Shown here: piece by piece, positions 25,417 to 33,866 of the stretch
How the letters are laid out: each line of letters starts with the position of its first letter
Numbering within the stretch: position 1 is the first letter of the stretch
Source of the DNA: Sphingomonas cavernae
GTDB taxonomy: Bacteria > Pseudomonadota > Alphaproteobacteria > Sphingomonadales > Sphingomonadaceae
Direction of reading: 5' to 3'
NCBI RefSeq assembly: GCF_003590775.1
Contig: NZ_QYUM01000002.1
Location: 310,001-374,000, forward strand
Length of the DNA stretch: 64,000 nt
Position numbers and translations under genes: made by a program
Notes under the pieces: model-generated
Database searches by the model: none
Told to the model about the DNA's origin: nothing
The model's input: the letters and a program-made list of their open reading frames with translations, nothing else

Positions 25417-26232
25417 ATGACCAACGAGATCAGGCGCACCGTCCACAATGTTTCGGGCGGCTACGACATCGCGATCGCCGAGGCGGGCGAAGGTTTCCCG
25501 CTGGTCTTCATACACGGCAGCGGCCCTGGCGCCTCGGGCGTCTCCAACTTCAGGCTCAACATTGCGGCGTTCGTGGATGCGGGCTTTCGCGTCCTCCTGC
25601 CCGATCTGATCGGCTACGGCGCATCGTCCAAGCCCGAGGGCATCGATTATACGCTCCAGCTCTTCACCGACACGCTCTACGAGGCGCTGAACGCGCATGG
25701 CGTCGAAAAGGCGACGCTGGTCGGCAACTCACTCGGGGGCGGCGTCGCGATGCAGATGGCGCTCGACCATCCCGAATATATCGACCGGCTGGTGCTGATG
25801 TCGCCGGGCTGTATCGAGGAACTTGACGTCTATTTCGCGATGCCCGGCATGAAGAAGATGATCAGCGATTTCGGGAGCCCCGAATTCACGATCGAGGATC
25901 AGCGCCGGCTCGTCACCAACCTCGTCTATGATCCCAAGCATGTGACCGACGCGCTGGTCGCCGAGCGTTTCGAGGTCGCGCGCGTTCAGCCCAAGGATGT
26001 GCTCGCGCGTATGCGCACCCCCAATCTTGCATCGCGGCTGGGTGAGCTGAAGATGCCGATCGTCGGCTTCTGGGGCCATAATGACGAATTCCTCCCCGCC
26101 TCGGGTGCGCAGCGCTTCCTCGATGCGTGCGACGATGCGCGCTTCACCATCTTCAACAAGGTTGGGCACTGGGTGCAGGTCGAGCGCGCTGACGAGTTCA
26201 ACCGCTACACGCTGGAGTTCCTCCGTGGCTGA
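25417..26232 (+). CDS. hsaD: Meta-cleavage product hydrolase, HsaD/TesD-like, 271 aa
   Basis: An alpha/beta hydrolase of the C-C bond hydrolase group. The oxyanion segment is HGSGPGASG (residues 33-41), with Ser105 in GNSLGGG, Asp223 in WGHNDEF and His251 in KVGHWVQVE, the full catalytic triad with family spacing. It hydrolyses 4,9-DSHA, the ring-A cleavage product, to a hydroxyhexadienoate and DOHNAA (the C/D-ring acid). GAGGAG precedes ATG 25417. The end overlaps the GTG of the hydratase gene by 8 nt. Confidence 0.92.
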   Translation: MTNEIRRTVHNVSGGYDIAIAEAGEGFPLVFIHGSGPGASGVSNFRLNIAAFVDAGFRVLLPDLIGYGASSKPEGIDYTLQLFTDTLYEALNAHGVEKATLVGNSLGGGVAMQMALDHPEYIDRLVLMSPGCIEELDVYFAMPGMKKMISDFGSPEFTIEDQRRLVTNLVYDPKHVTDALVAERFEVARVQPKDVLARMRTPNLASRLGELKMPIVGFWGHNDEFLPASGAQRFLDACDDARFTIFNKVGHWVQVERADEFNRYTLEFLRG

Positions 26233-27004
26233 CATCGCCGCCTATGGTTCCGAACTGTTCGATGCGCTTCGGGGCCGCAACACGCTCGCCCCGCTGATCG
26301 TGCGCAATCCCGCGCTCACGATCGACGACGCGTATCAGATCTCGCTCGACTTCCTCGCACGCCGCAGGGCGGAGGGCGAGCGCGTCGTCGGCAAGAAGAT
26401 CGGCGTCACCTCAAAGGCGGTGCAGGACATGCTGGGCGTTCACCAGCCCGATTTCGGTTTCCTGACCGATGCGATGCATGTCGTGGGCGAGGAGATCGGC
26501 ATCGACAGCTATGGCCTGATCCAGCCGCGCGCCGAGGCCGAGATCGCCTTCATTCTCAAATCACCGCTCAAGGGCCCCGGCGTCACCGAGGCCGATGTGC
26601 TTGCCGCCACACAGGCGATCGCGCCCTGTTTCGAGATCGTCGACAGCCGCATCACCGACTGGAAGATCGGAATCGTTGACACCGTGGCTGACAACGCCTC
26701 GTGCGGTGTCTTCGTGATCGGCGATGCGCGCGCCGATCCGCGCGATCATGACCTGCCCGGCCTCAAGGTGACGGTGACGAAGAACGGCGCGCCCTTGTCC
26801 GAAGGCTATGGCGCGGCGGTGCAGGGTTCGCCGCTCGCCGCGGTCGCGTGGCTCGCGAACACGCTGGGCAGCTACGGCGTGACCTTGGACGCGGGCGATA
26901 TTATCCTGTCGGGATCGCTCGTCTCGCTGGAGCCGGCCGTTGCCGGCGATGTTTTCGAAATGGAATTGCACGGAATCGGGCGCTGCACCGCCCGGTTCGT
27001 CTAG
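26225..27004 (+). CDS. hsaE: 2-hydroxydienoate hydratase, HsaE/TesE-like, 259 aa
   Basis: A fumarylacetoacetate-hydrolase-fold hydratase of the MhpD/BphH group. GKKIGVTSKAVQDMLGV and DFGFLTDAM are standard, RAEAEIAFIL carries the acid residues that bind the metal, and DNASCGVFVIG and GDIILSGSL complete the fold. It adds water to 2-hydroxyhexa-2,4-dienoate. The only start that gives the whole domain is GTG 26225, which overlaps the hydrolase gene by 8 nt. A longer upstream frame is a shadow of that gene. Confidence 0.92.
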   Translation: MADIAAYGSELFDALRGRNTLAPLIVRNPALTIDDAYQISLDFLARRRAEGERVVGKKIGVTSKAVQDMLGVHQPDFGFLTDAMHVVGEEIGIDSYGLIQPRAEAEIAFILKSPLKGPGVTEADVLAATQAIAPCFEIVDSRITDWKIGIVDTVADNASCGVFVIGDARADPRDHDLPGLKVTVTKNGAPLSEGYGAAVQGSPLAAVAWLANTLGSYGVTLDAGDIILSGSLVSLEPAVAGDVFEMELHGIGRCTARFV

Positions 27005-27016
27005 GAGAATGAGACA

Positions 27017-27964
27017 GTGGCGAAGGTGAAGGCCGCGATCATCGGCTCGGGCAATATCGGCACCGACCTGATGATCAAGATGATCAAATATCCGCAGAAC
27101 ATGGAACTCGTCGCCGTAGTCGGCATCGATCCCAACTCGGAAGGCCTCGCGATGGCGCGCGAACGCGGCGTGGCGACGACGCATGAGGGCATCGAGGGCC
27201 TGAAGGCGATGGACGTCTATCCCGAGATCGGCATCGTGTTCGACGCGACCTCGGCCTATGCGCACAAGGTCCATGACGCGGCACTGCGCGCCGATGGCAA
27301 GCAGGTGGTCGACCTCACCCCCGCGGCGATCGGCCCCTTCACCGTGCCTTCGGTCAACATGGAGGCGCATCTCGACGCGCCCAACGTCAACATGGTGAGT
27401 TGTGGCGGCCAGGCGACGATCCCGATGGTTGCGGCGGTCAGCCGGGTGGCGAAGGTGCATTATGCCGAGATCGTCGCGTCGGTCTCGTCGCGCTCGGCGG
27501 GCCCCGGCACGCGCGCCAATATCGACGAGTTCACACGCACCACGGCCAATGCGATCGAGAAGGTCGGCGGCGCCACGCGCGGCAAGGCGATCATCATTTT
27601 GAACCCCGCAGAACCGCCGATGATCATGCGTGACACCGTGTTCACGCTGTCGGAGACCGCCGACGAAGCCGCGATCGAGGCCTCGGTCGAGGCGATGGTC
27701 GCCGACGTCCAGAAATATGTGCCCGGCTACCGGCTGAAGCAGAAGGTGCAGTTCGAGCGCTATGGCGACAACAACAAGCTGAAGATCCCGGGGCAAGGCG
27801 AGTTCACCGGCATCAAGACCTCGATCTTCCTCGAGGTCGAGGGCGCGGGCGATTACCTCCCCAGCTATTCGGGCAATCTCGACATCATGACCGCCGCCGC
27901 CAAGGCGACCGGCGAGCTGCTCGCCGCGGGCATTGCCGCGCGCGCGCTGGAGTCCGTGAAATGA
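27017..27964 (+). CDS. hsaG: Acylating aldehyde dehydrogenase, HsaG/TesF-like, 315 aa
   Basis: The N-terminal Rossmann motif is [11 protein letters not shown], the catalytic Cys129 lies in [11 protein letters not shown], and the C-terminal region has [11 protein letters not shown], which contacts the aldolase in the known complex. The length is the family norm (about 310). It converts the propanal released by the aldolase to propionyl-CoA with NAD and CoA. Start is GTG 27017 after AGGAGA. The stop overlaps the aldolase ATG by 4 nt; the two proteins form a channelling complex in known members. Confidence 0.93.
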   Translation: MAKVKAAIIGSGNIGTDLMIKMIKYPQNMELVAVVGIDPNSEGLAMARERGVATTHEGIEGLKAMDVYPEIGIVFDATSAYAHKVHDAALRADGKQVVDLTPAAIGPFTVPSVNMEAHLDAPNVNMVSCGGQATIPMVAAVSRVAKVHYAEIVASVSSRSAGPGTRANIDEFTRTTANAIEKVGGATRGKAIIILNPAEPPMIMRDTVFTLSETADEAAIEASVEAMVADVQKYVPGYRLKQKVQFERYGDNNKLKIPGQGEFTGIKTSIFLEVEGAGDYLPSYSGNLDIMTAAAKATGELLAAGIAARALESVK

Positions 27965-28998
27965 GCCATTTCGACCCCACCACGACCAAGCTCTATATCC
28001 AGGACGTGACCTTGCGCGATGGCATGCACGCCATCTGTCACATGTACGGCATCGACCATGTCCGCAGCATCGCCAAGGCATTGGACGAAGCGGGCGTTGA
28101 CGCGATCGAGGTAGCGCATGGCGACGGCCTTTCGGGCGCGAGCTTCAACTATGGCTTTGGCGCGCACACCGATTGGGAATGGATCGAGGCCGTCGCCGAC
28201 GTGCTCGAAAAATCGGTGCTCACCACGCTGATCCTGCCCGGCGTCGGCACCGTCGAGGAGCTTCGCCGCGCCTATGATCTGGGCGTCCGCTCGGTGCGCG
28301 TCGCGACACACTGCACCGAGGCCGACGTCTCCAAGCAGCATATCGGTATCGCACGCGATCTCGGCATGGACGTCGCAGGCTTCCTGATGATGAGCCACAT
28401 GATCGAACCTGAAGCGCTGGCTCAGCAGGCTATGCTCATGGAAGGCTATGGCGCGCAGTGCGTGTACGTCACCGATAGCGGCGGCGCGCTCGACATGGAT
28501 GGCGTGCGCGAACGCTTCCGGGCTTATGACCGCGTGCTCAAGCCCGAGACGCAGCGCGGGATGCATGCGCACCATAATCTCTCACTGGGCGTCGCCAATT
28601 CGATCGTCGCGGTGCAGGAGGGCGGCATTCGTATCGACGCGTCGCTCGCGGGCATGGGTGCGGGCGCGGGCAACGCCCCGCTCGAAGTCTTCATCGCCGC
28701 CGCCGACCGCAAGGGCTGGAACCATGGCTGCGACGTGATGAAGCTGATGGACGCCGCCGAGGATCTGGTGCGTCCGCTGCAGGACCGCCCCGTCCGCGTC
28801 GACCGCGAGACGCTCGCGCTCGGCTATGCGGGTGTCTATTCGAGCTTCCTGCGCCACGCCGAAAAGGCCGCCGCCGATTACGGCCTCGACACGCGCGAGA
28901 TCCTCGTCGAACTCGGCCGCCGCAAGATGGTCGGCGGGCAGGAAGACATGATCGTCGACGTCGCACTCGACATGCTCAAGGCGCGCGAAGTGGCATGA
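27961..28998 (+). CDS. hsaF: 4-hydroxy-2-oxoacid aldolase, HsaF/TesG-like, 345 aa
   Basis: A class II pyruvate aldolase with the TIM-barrel strand [10 protein letters not shown] at residues 15-24, where the Asp binds the divalent metal. The metal-binding His pair is in [10 protein letters not shown], and [12 protein letters not shown] is a DmpG-family marker. It splits 4-hydroxy-2-oxohexanoate into pyruvate and propanal and passes the aldehyde to the dehydrogenase encoded just before. ATGA overlaps exist on both sides (with the dehydrogenase and with the flavoprotein gene). Confidence 0.93.
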   Translation: MSHFDPTTTKLYIQDVTLRDGMHAICHMYGIDHVRSIAKALDEAGVDAIEVAHGDGLSGASFNYGFGAHTDWEWIEAVADVLEKSVLTTLILPGVGTVEELRRAYDLGVRSVRVATHCTEADVSKQHIGIARDLGMDVAGFLMMSHMIEPEALAQQAMLMEGYGAQCVYVTDSGGALDMDGVRERFRAYDRVLKPETQRGMHAHHNLSLGVANSIVAVQEGGIRIDASLAGMGAGAGNAPLEVFIAAADRKGWNHGCDVMKLMDAAEDLVRPLQDRPVRVDRETLALGYAGVYSSFLRHAEKAAADYGLDTREILVELGRRKMVGGQEDMIVDVALDMLKAREVA

Positions 28999-30467
28999 CT
29001 GATTTCACGACGGCTCGCCCCTTCCGCCACGATCAAGTCGAGCGCTGGGACGGCGAGACCGACGTGGCAATCATCGGCTTCGGCGCCGCGGGCGCGTGCG
29101 CCGCGATCGAGGCGGCCGGGGCGGGCGCGCGCGTCACGCTGTTCGAGTCGGGATCGGGGAGCGGCGGCGCCTCGGCGCTTTCGGGGGGCGAGATCTATCT
29201 GGGCGGCGGCGGCGGCACCGATGCGCAGCGCGCCGCGGGATTCGAGGACAGCACCGAGGCGCTTGAGGCCTATCTGATGATGGCGGGCGGCCCCGATGCC
29301 GATGCCGTCAAGGTCGCGCTCTATGCGCGTGAAAGTCTCAACCATTATCAATGGCTCAGGGATCAGGGCGTGCCCTACAAAGGCACCTTCCTCCCCGGCA
29401 AGATCATCGAGCCCGCCGAGGACGACACATTGATCTGGTCAGGGAGCGAGGCCGCCTGGCCTTTCTCCGAAACAGCCAGACCCGCGGCGCGTGGGCACAC
29501 TATCCAGTTCATGGGCTGGGGTGGCGGGCGCAAGCTCGTCGACATCCTCGAAGCACGCGTCAGGGCGCTGGGCGTCGACATCCAGACCGACGCACGTGCG
29601 CTGTCGCTGATCGCCGATGCCGCTGGCCGGGTAACGGGCGTGGTCGTCCGGATCGACAATCAGCCGCGCTTCGTCCGCGCACAAAGGGGCGTCGTGCTCG
29701 CCACTGGCGGTTTCTGCATGAACCAGGACATGCTCCGGCGCTACACCCCACAGACTATGCGCCTCAATGACCCGATCGGCGAGAACGACAATGGTTCGGG
29801 CATATTGATGGGCATGGGCGCGGGCGGCGACGCGATCCATATGGACGAGTTCTTCACGACCTGCCCGTGGATCATCCCTGAAAGCCTGGTGAAGGGCATC
29901 TTCGTCAACGAGCGCGGCCAGCGCTTCATCAACGAGGATTGCTATCACGGCCGCGTCAGCCGGACGATGCTCGATCAGCCGGGCGACCGCGTCTTCCTGC
30001 TCGTCGACAACGCGATCTTCGAACGTCCGCTCGATCTCGCGCGGATCGAGATCGCCGCGGTGGGTGAGACCTGGGAAGAGGTCGAACGCGAACTCGCGAT
30101 GCCCGAAGGCACACTCGCGCACACCGTCCACACCTTCAATCGCTATGCCGCCGAGGGCCAGGACCCGATCTACAGAAAGGCGCTCGAATGGCTGAAGCCG
30201 CTGAACGAAGCACCTTTCGCGGCGCTCGAGCTCAATATCCGGACGAGTTTCTTCTCCTTCTTCACGCTCGGAGGGTTGAACACACGGCCATCGGGCGAGG
30301 TGCTCGACCGCGCCGGCGAGCCGATTCCCGGCCTTTATGCAGCGGGGCGGACAACCTCGGGTCTGCCGCGCTGGGGGCATGGCTACAGCTCGGGACTGAG
30401 CCTTGCCGACTGCACCTTTTTCGGGCGGATGGCAGGGCGCGCCGTCGCGAGCGCGCAACCAACCTAA
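28995..30467 (+). CDS. FAD-dependent dehydrogenase of the fumarate reductase/KstD superfamily, 490 aa
   Basis: The dinucleotide fold is [28 protein letters not shown]; a [13 protein letters not shown] segment, [12 protein letters not shown] and the C-terminal [13 protein letters not shown] follow. It lacks the TYPGAGAT motif of delta1-dehydrogenases, so it is not a plain KstD. A role as another 3-ketosteroid dehydrogenase (for instance at C4-C5) or a fumarate-reductase-like enzyme is possible. Start overlaps the aldolase stop (ATGA), making it the last gene of the operon. Sixty bases after its stop lies the tRNA-Cys fragment, so this is the last gene of the presumed island. Confidence 0.8.
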   Translation: MTDFTTARPFRHDQVERWDGETDVAIIGFGAAGACAAIEAAGAGARVTLFESGSGSGGASALSGGEIYLGGGGGTDAQRAAGFEDSTEALEAYLMMAGGPDADAVKVALYARESLNHYQWLRDQGVPYKGTFLPGKIIEPAEDDTLIWSGSEAAWPFSETARPAARGHTIQFMGWGGGRKLVDILEARVRALGVDIQTDARALSLIADAAGRVTGVVVRIDNQPRFVRAQRGVVLATGGFCMNQDMLRRYTPQTMRLNDPIGENDNGSGILMGMGAGGDAIHMDEFFTTCPWIIPESLVKGIFVNERGQRFINEDCYHGRVSRTMLDQPGDRVFLLVDNAIFERPLDLARIEIAAVGETWEEVERELAMPEGTLAHTVHTFNRYAAEGQDPIYRKALEWLKPLNEAPFAALELNIRTSFFSFFTLGGLNTRPSGEVLDRAGEPIPGLYAAGRTTSGLPRWGHGYSSGLSLADCTFFGRMAGRAVASAQPT

Positions 30468-30522
30468 AGCGAATTCACTTCCATCGAATCGTTCGAGGAA
30501 TTTGCGTCCGAACCTTCAAATC

Positions 30523-30570
30523 AGGACTGCAAATCCTTGCACGCCGGTTCGATTCCGGCTCCGGCCTCCA
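30523..30570 (+). pseudogene. 3' fragment of a tRNA-Cys gene (probable attachment-site copy)
   Basis: From 30523 the sequence matches the second half of a bacterial tRNA-Cys: GGACTGCAAATCC is the anticodon arm with GCA anticodon, GCCGGTTCGATTCCGGC is a perfect T arm, and TCCGGCC is the 3' acceptor strand ending in TCCA. The matching 5' acceptor strand (GGCCGGA) and a D arm are not present upstream. The copy is thus truncated at the anticodon stem, exactly the form left when an integrative element inserts into a tRNA gene and duplicates its 3' end. No integrase is in the window. Confidence 0.8.
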
Positions 30571-30742
30571 CCTCCTCAAAAATTTAATGTGCCTGCTGTG
30601 CTCTTCCGCACAAGCCGTTGATGCCAAACGGCTTAGACTTTGCGTGCGGCTGTTGTATCGTGCATTCGATTCGATATCGAGCGGTCGCAGTTCGATGGTT
30701 GCAGGCAGTAACGGCGCACGGGGGCGCCGGCGAGGCAGCCGG

Positions 30743-33700
30743 ATGGAGGGACAATTGCGCGCCGGGTTTTTCTACGCATCAACGCTTTCGCTCGCGCTCA
30801 TGCTCGGGCCCTCTACAGGTGCGGCGCAATCAGCGCGGCCCAGCCTTCAGGACAGCTTTCGGCTGGGCAGCGGCGGCGGCGTGTTGTGCCGTGCGCAGAA
30901 CAACAGCGCCGACAAGGCGATCGCGGGAATGTTCGACCGCGCCTGGACGATCGTGTGCCGCGACGCCGCGCGCCCGATCGGCCAGCTCTACGGCTTTCGC
31001 GACGGCGCGTTGGCGCGGCTCGCAGCAGCGCGCAGCGAACAGGTGACTTGCGGCGCCGAATCCTCGGGGACCATCGAGGGGCTCGGCACGGTTGGCGTCA
31101 CCGAATGCACGCTCGCCGCGGCCAATGTCGGCTATCGCATCTATCGCTACAATGATGGCAAGATCACGTGGTTCGCACAGGGGCTCGCGGGCTATGACAG
31201 TGCGCTCCAGCTTGGCCTGCGCACCGTTGTGGCGGACCGCATCGTCCCCGGCGAGATCGCTGTCGCGACCACCGGGGTTGCCGACCCCGCGGCCTTTGCG
31301 CGCGTCCAGGCGGGTACGCTAGACCCCGCGCAGACGCTGGCCGAGGGGTATCGCCGCAACAATTCGGGCGACTATGCCGAGGCCGCCGAATTTTTCGATA
31401 CGCTCCAGCAACGTCTGGCCGCCGAGGACGCGGTCGTGGAAGCAAAGGACTCGGCCAGCCGTGAGGAACGCCTCAACGAGTATTTGGTCAATCGGGCACT
31501 GCAGCGTTCCAATCTCGGCGAATTCGCCGAGGCCGACGCACTGTTCAAACAGGCCGACCGCATCGCCACACTCGATCCCGTGCAAACCCGGTTGCGCCGC
31601 AACTTCGAGGCGCTCCACCTCATCAACCAGCGCAAACTCGACGACGCCAAGGCGGTGCTCGCACGCCCCGTTGTGGCGACGGGCGAGATAGTCCAGGCCA
31701 ACAATGGCACGATCGAGCTTGGCGAACAGATCGCCGCCGAGATCAACAGCGGACTTCGCACAGGCCCGGGCCTCGGCGCGACGCAGAGCACAAGTCTGAC
31801 CCCCGAAGAACGCGCCGCGATCCTCGACGCGCAGGCGCTTCATCTCGACGGCACGATCCTGCGCCTTGGCGGCAAGCCCACCGAAGGGCGCGCGCAGCTC
31901 GAGCGCGGGCTTGCGCAAGCAAACGCGATACGCGACGGCCGTGTGACCTCGATCGCGCGGCTGCGTTCGCAGATCATGGCGGAGATCGCGCTCAGCCATG
32001 AGGATCAGGGGAATTACAGTCAGGCCGAGGCGGTGCTGCGCGATGCGCTGACACTGCTGTCCACGAGCTATCCCGAGACCCAGGCGATGAACGGTGCGCG
32101 CGCGCGCATGGCCGCCTTCCTCGCGCGCCGCGGCAAGCGCGACGAGGCGCTGGCGCTCTACCGCGACGTGGTGAAGAGCGCGACCGACAATCGCGAGGCA
32201 GCGACCGGCCTTGCCAACCAGCTCGCACCCTATTTCGCGCTTCTCGCCGATCTCGCGCCGAGCCGGCCCGAACTGGTCGAGGACATGTTCCTCGCCAGCC
32301 AGACACTGGTCCGCCCGGGCGTTGCTGACACGCAGGCAATCCTGGCGCGTGAACTGCGCGACAGCGGCAACGAATCCTCGCGCCTCTTTCGCCAGTCGAT
32401 CACGCTTTCCCGCGATATCGAACGGGGACGGATGGAGCTTGCGCGGCTACAGCGCGTGGAGAGTCCGGACGCGTCGGTACGTCAGCTCATCGCCGCGCGG
32501 CAGACAGAGGTCGCGGCACTGGCCGCTCAGCAGGCAGCCACGCAGGCGCAGCTCTCCGCTTTTCCGCAATATCGGGCGCTGTCCACCGACGCGATGACGC
32601 TTGCCGAATTGCGCGCTGCACTCAGACCCGGAGAGGGCTATTACAAGCTCGTTGTCGTGGGTCGGCAGGTCTATGCGATTTATGCGGACGCCGACGGCGC
32701 GACGGGTTTCCGCGTCCCGATCTCCGCAACGACGCTCGAAGCCAAGGTCGCGGGACTGCGCGACACCATCTCGATCGAGGAAGGCGGGCAGCGCGTCACT
32801 TATCCCTTCGACGTCAAGCTGGCGCACTCACTCTATACCGATCTGTTCGCGCCCGTGGAGAACCGGCTCGTCAACGCGCAGCACCTCATCTTCGAACCCG
32901 ACGGCGCGATGCTGCAACTGCCCGCCAATCTGCTCGTCGCCGACGCGGCGGGAGTCGACACCTATCTGCGGCGCGCCGCCGATCCCGAAGCCGATGCATT
33001 CGATTTTCGCGGCATCGAGTGGCTCGGCCGCAAGCACGCGGTCAGCACTGCCGTCTCCGCGCGCAATTTCCGCGATGCGCGTCAGACGCCCGCGTCCAGG
33101 GCATCGCGGCAATATCTCGGCTTCGGCCAGAATAATCCGATCCCCGGCGCGGTGCTTCAGGCATCGGCGGCGCGCGGGCCGGGTGGACCCGGCGGACTCG
33201 ACTGCACCTGGCCGCTCAGCGAATGGAACAAGCCGATCGCGGCCTCCGAGCTGCGCACCGCAGCATCGCAAATCGGCGGAGGCAGCGCGGATATCGTCAC
33301 CGGATCAGCCTTCACCGATACAGCGATCCAGGCGCGCGGCGATCTTGCCGATTTCCGCATCCTCCATTTCGCCACGCACGGCCTCGTTACCGCGCCACGC
33401 CCCGAATGCCCTGCCCGACCGGCGCTGCTCACCTCGTTCGGCGATCAGGGGTCGGACGGTCTGCTCAGCTTCCGCGAAATCTATGATCTCAAGCTCGACG
33501 CCGATCTCGTCATCCTGTCCGCCTGCGACACTGCGGGCCAGGCGAGCCGTGCGGCAACGCGCGAGGCGGGGCTCACCACGGGCGGCGGCTCGGCGCTCGA
33601 CGGTCTGGTGCGCGCCTTCATCGGCGCGGGCGGGCGCTCGGTGGTCGCAAGCCATTGGCCCGCGCCCGACGATTTCGACGCGACCGAACGTCTGATCGCT

Positions 33701-33856
33701 GGCCTTTTCCAGTCGAGCGCCACCGACAGCGTGGCCGAGGCGATGCGCAAGGCGGAGGTGCGGCTGATGGACGAGGCGGCGACCTCGCACCCCTATTACT
33801 GGGCGGGTTTCGCGATCGTCGGCGACGGCGCGCAGCAACTGCTCGTTACACGCTAG
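30743..33856 (+). CDS. Secreted TPR-CHAT domain protein, about 1037 aa
   Basis: A signal peptide (LSLALMLGPSTGAAQS) starts the protein. The central 200-600 region is helical with TPR-like repeats (EGYRRNNSGDYAEAAEFF, LALYRDVVKSATDN, DQGNYSQAEAVLRDAL). The last 300 residues form a CHAT domain, a caspase-like protease relative: His879 in LHFATHG and Cys928 in ILSACDTAG are the expected dyad, and SVVASHWPAPDD and HPYYWAGFAIVG close the domain. Start may be ATG 30743 or the in-frame TTG 30755, which has GGAGGG at good distance. It heads a same-strand group with a CHASE2 cyclase and a two-partner secretion pair. Periplasmic location follows from the signal peptide; its target is unknown. Confidence 0.87.
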   Translation: MEGQLRAGFFYASTLSLALMLGPSTGAAQSARPSLQDSFRLGSGGGVLCRAQNNSADKAIAGMFDRAWTIVCRDAARPIGQLYGFRDGALARLAAARSEQVTCGAESSGTIEGLGTVGVTECTLAAANVGYRIYRYNDGKITWFAQGLAGYDSALQLGLRTVVADRIVPGEIAVATTGVADPAAFARVQAGTLDPAQTLAEGYRRNNSGDYAEAAEFFDTLQQRLAAEDAVVEAKDSASREERLNEYLVNRALQRSNLGEFAEADALFKQADRIATLDPVQTRLRRNFEALHLINQRKLDDAKAVLARPVVATGEIVQANNGTIELGEQIAAEINSGLRTGPGLGATQSTSLTPEERAAILDAQALHLDGTILRLGGKPTEGRAQLERGLAQANAIRDGRVTSIARLRSQIMAEIALSHEDQGNYSQAEAVLRDALTLLSTSYPETQAMNGARARMAAFLARRGKRDEALALYRDVVKSATDNREAATGLANQLAPYFALLADLAPSRPELVEDMFLASQTLVRPGVADTQAILARELRDSGNESSRLFRQSITLSRDIERGRMELARLQRVESPDASVRQLIAARQTEVAALAAQQAATQAQLSAFPQYRALSTDAMTLAELRAALRPGEGYYKLVVVGRQVYAIYADADGATGFRVPISATTLEAKVAGLRDTISIEEGGQRVTYPFDVKLAHSLYTDLFAPVENRLVNAQHLIFEPDGAMLQLPANLLVADAAGVDTYLRRAADPEADAFDFRGIEWLGRKHAVSTAVSARNFRDARQTPASRASRQYLGFGQNNPIPGAVLQASAARGPGGPGGLDCTWPLSEWNKPIAASELRTAASQIGGGSADIVTGSAFTDTAIQARGDLADFRILHFATHGLVTAPRPECPARPALLTSFGDQGSDGLLSFREIYDLKLDADLVILSACDTAGQASRAATREAGLTTGGGSALDGLVRAFIGAGGRSVVASHWPAPDDFDATERLIAGLFQSSATDSVAEAMRKAEVRLMDEAATSHPYYWAGFAIVGDGAQQLLVTR

Positions 33857-33866
33857 CCGCGGGCCC

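Noticed and set aside
26561-28081. Open frame of 506 codons on the minus strand
   Set aside because: Antisense to hydratase, aldehyde dehydrogenase and aldolase genes with full family motifs.
30481-30572. Complete tRNA-Cys gene
   Set aside because: No 5' acceptor strand or D arm matching the 3' half was found, so only a fragment is reported.
23928-30679. Shared 16-mer ATTCGATTCGATATCG at 23928 and 30664
   Set aside because: One such match is about what chance allows in a window of this size, and the word is low in complexity.
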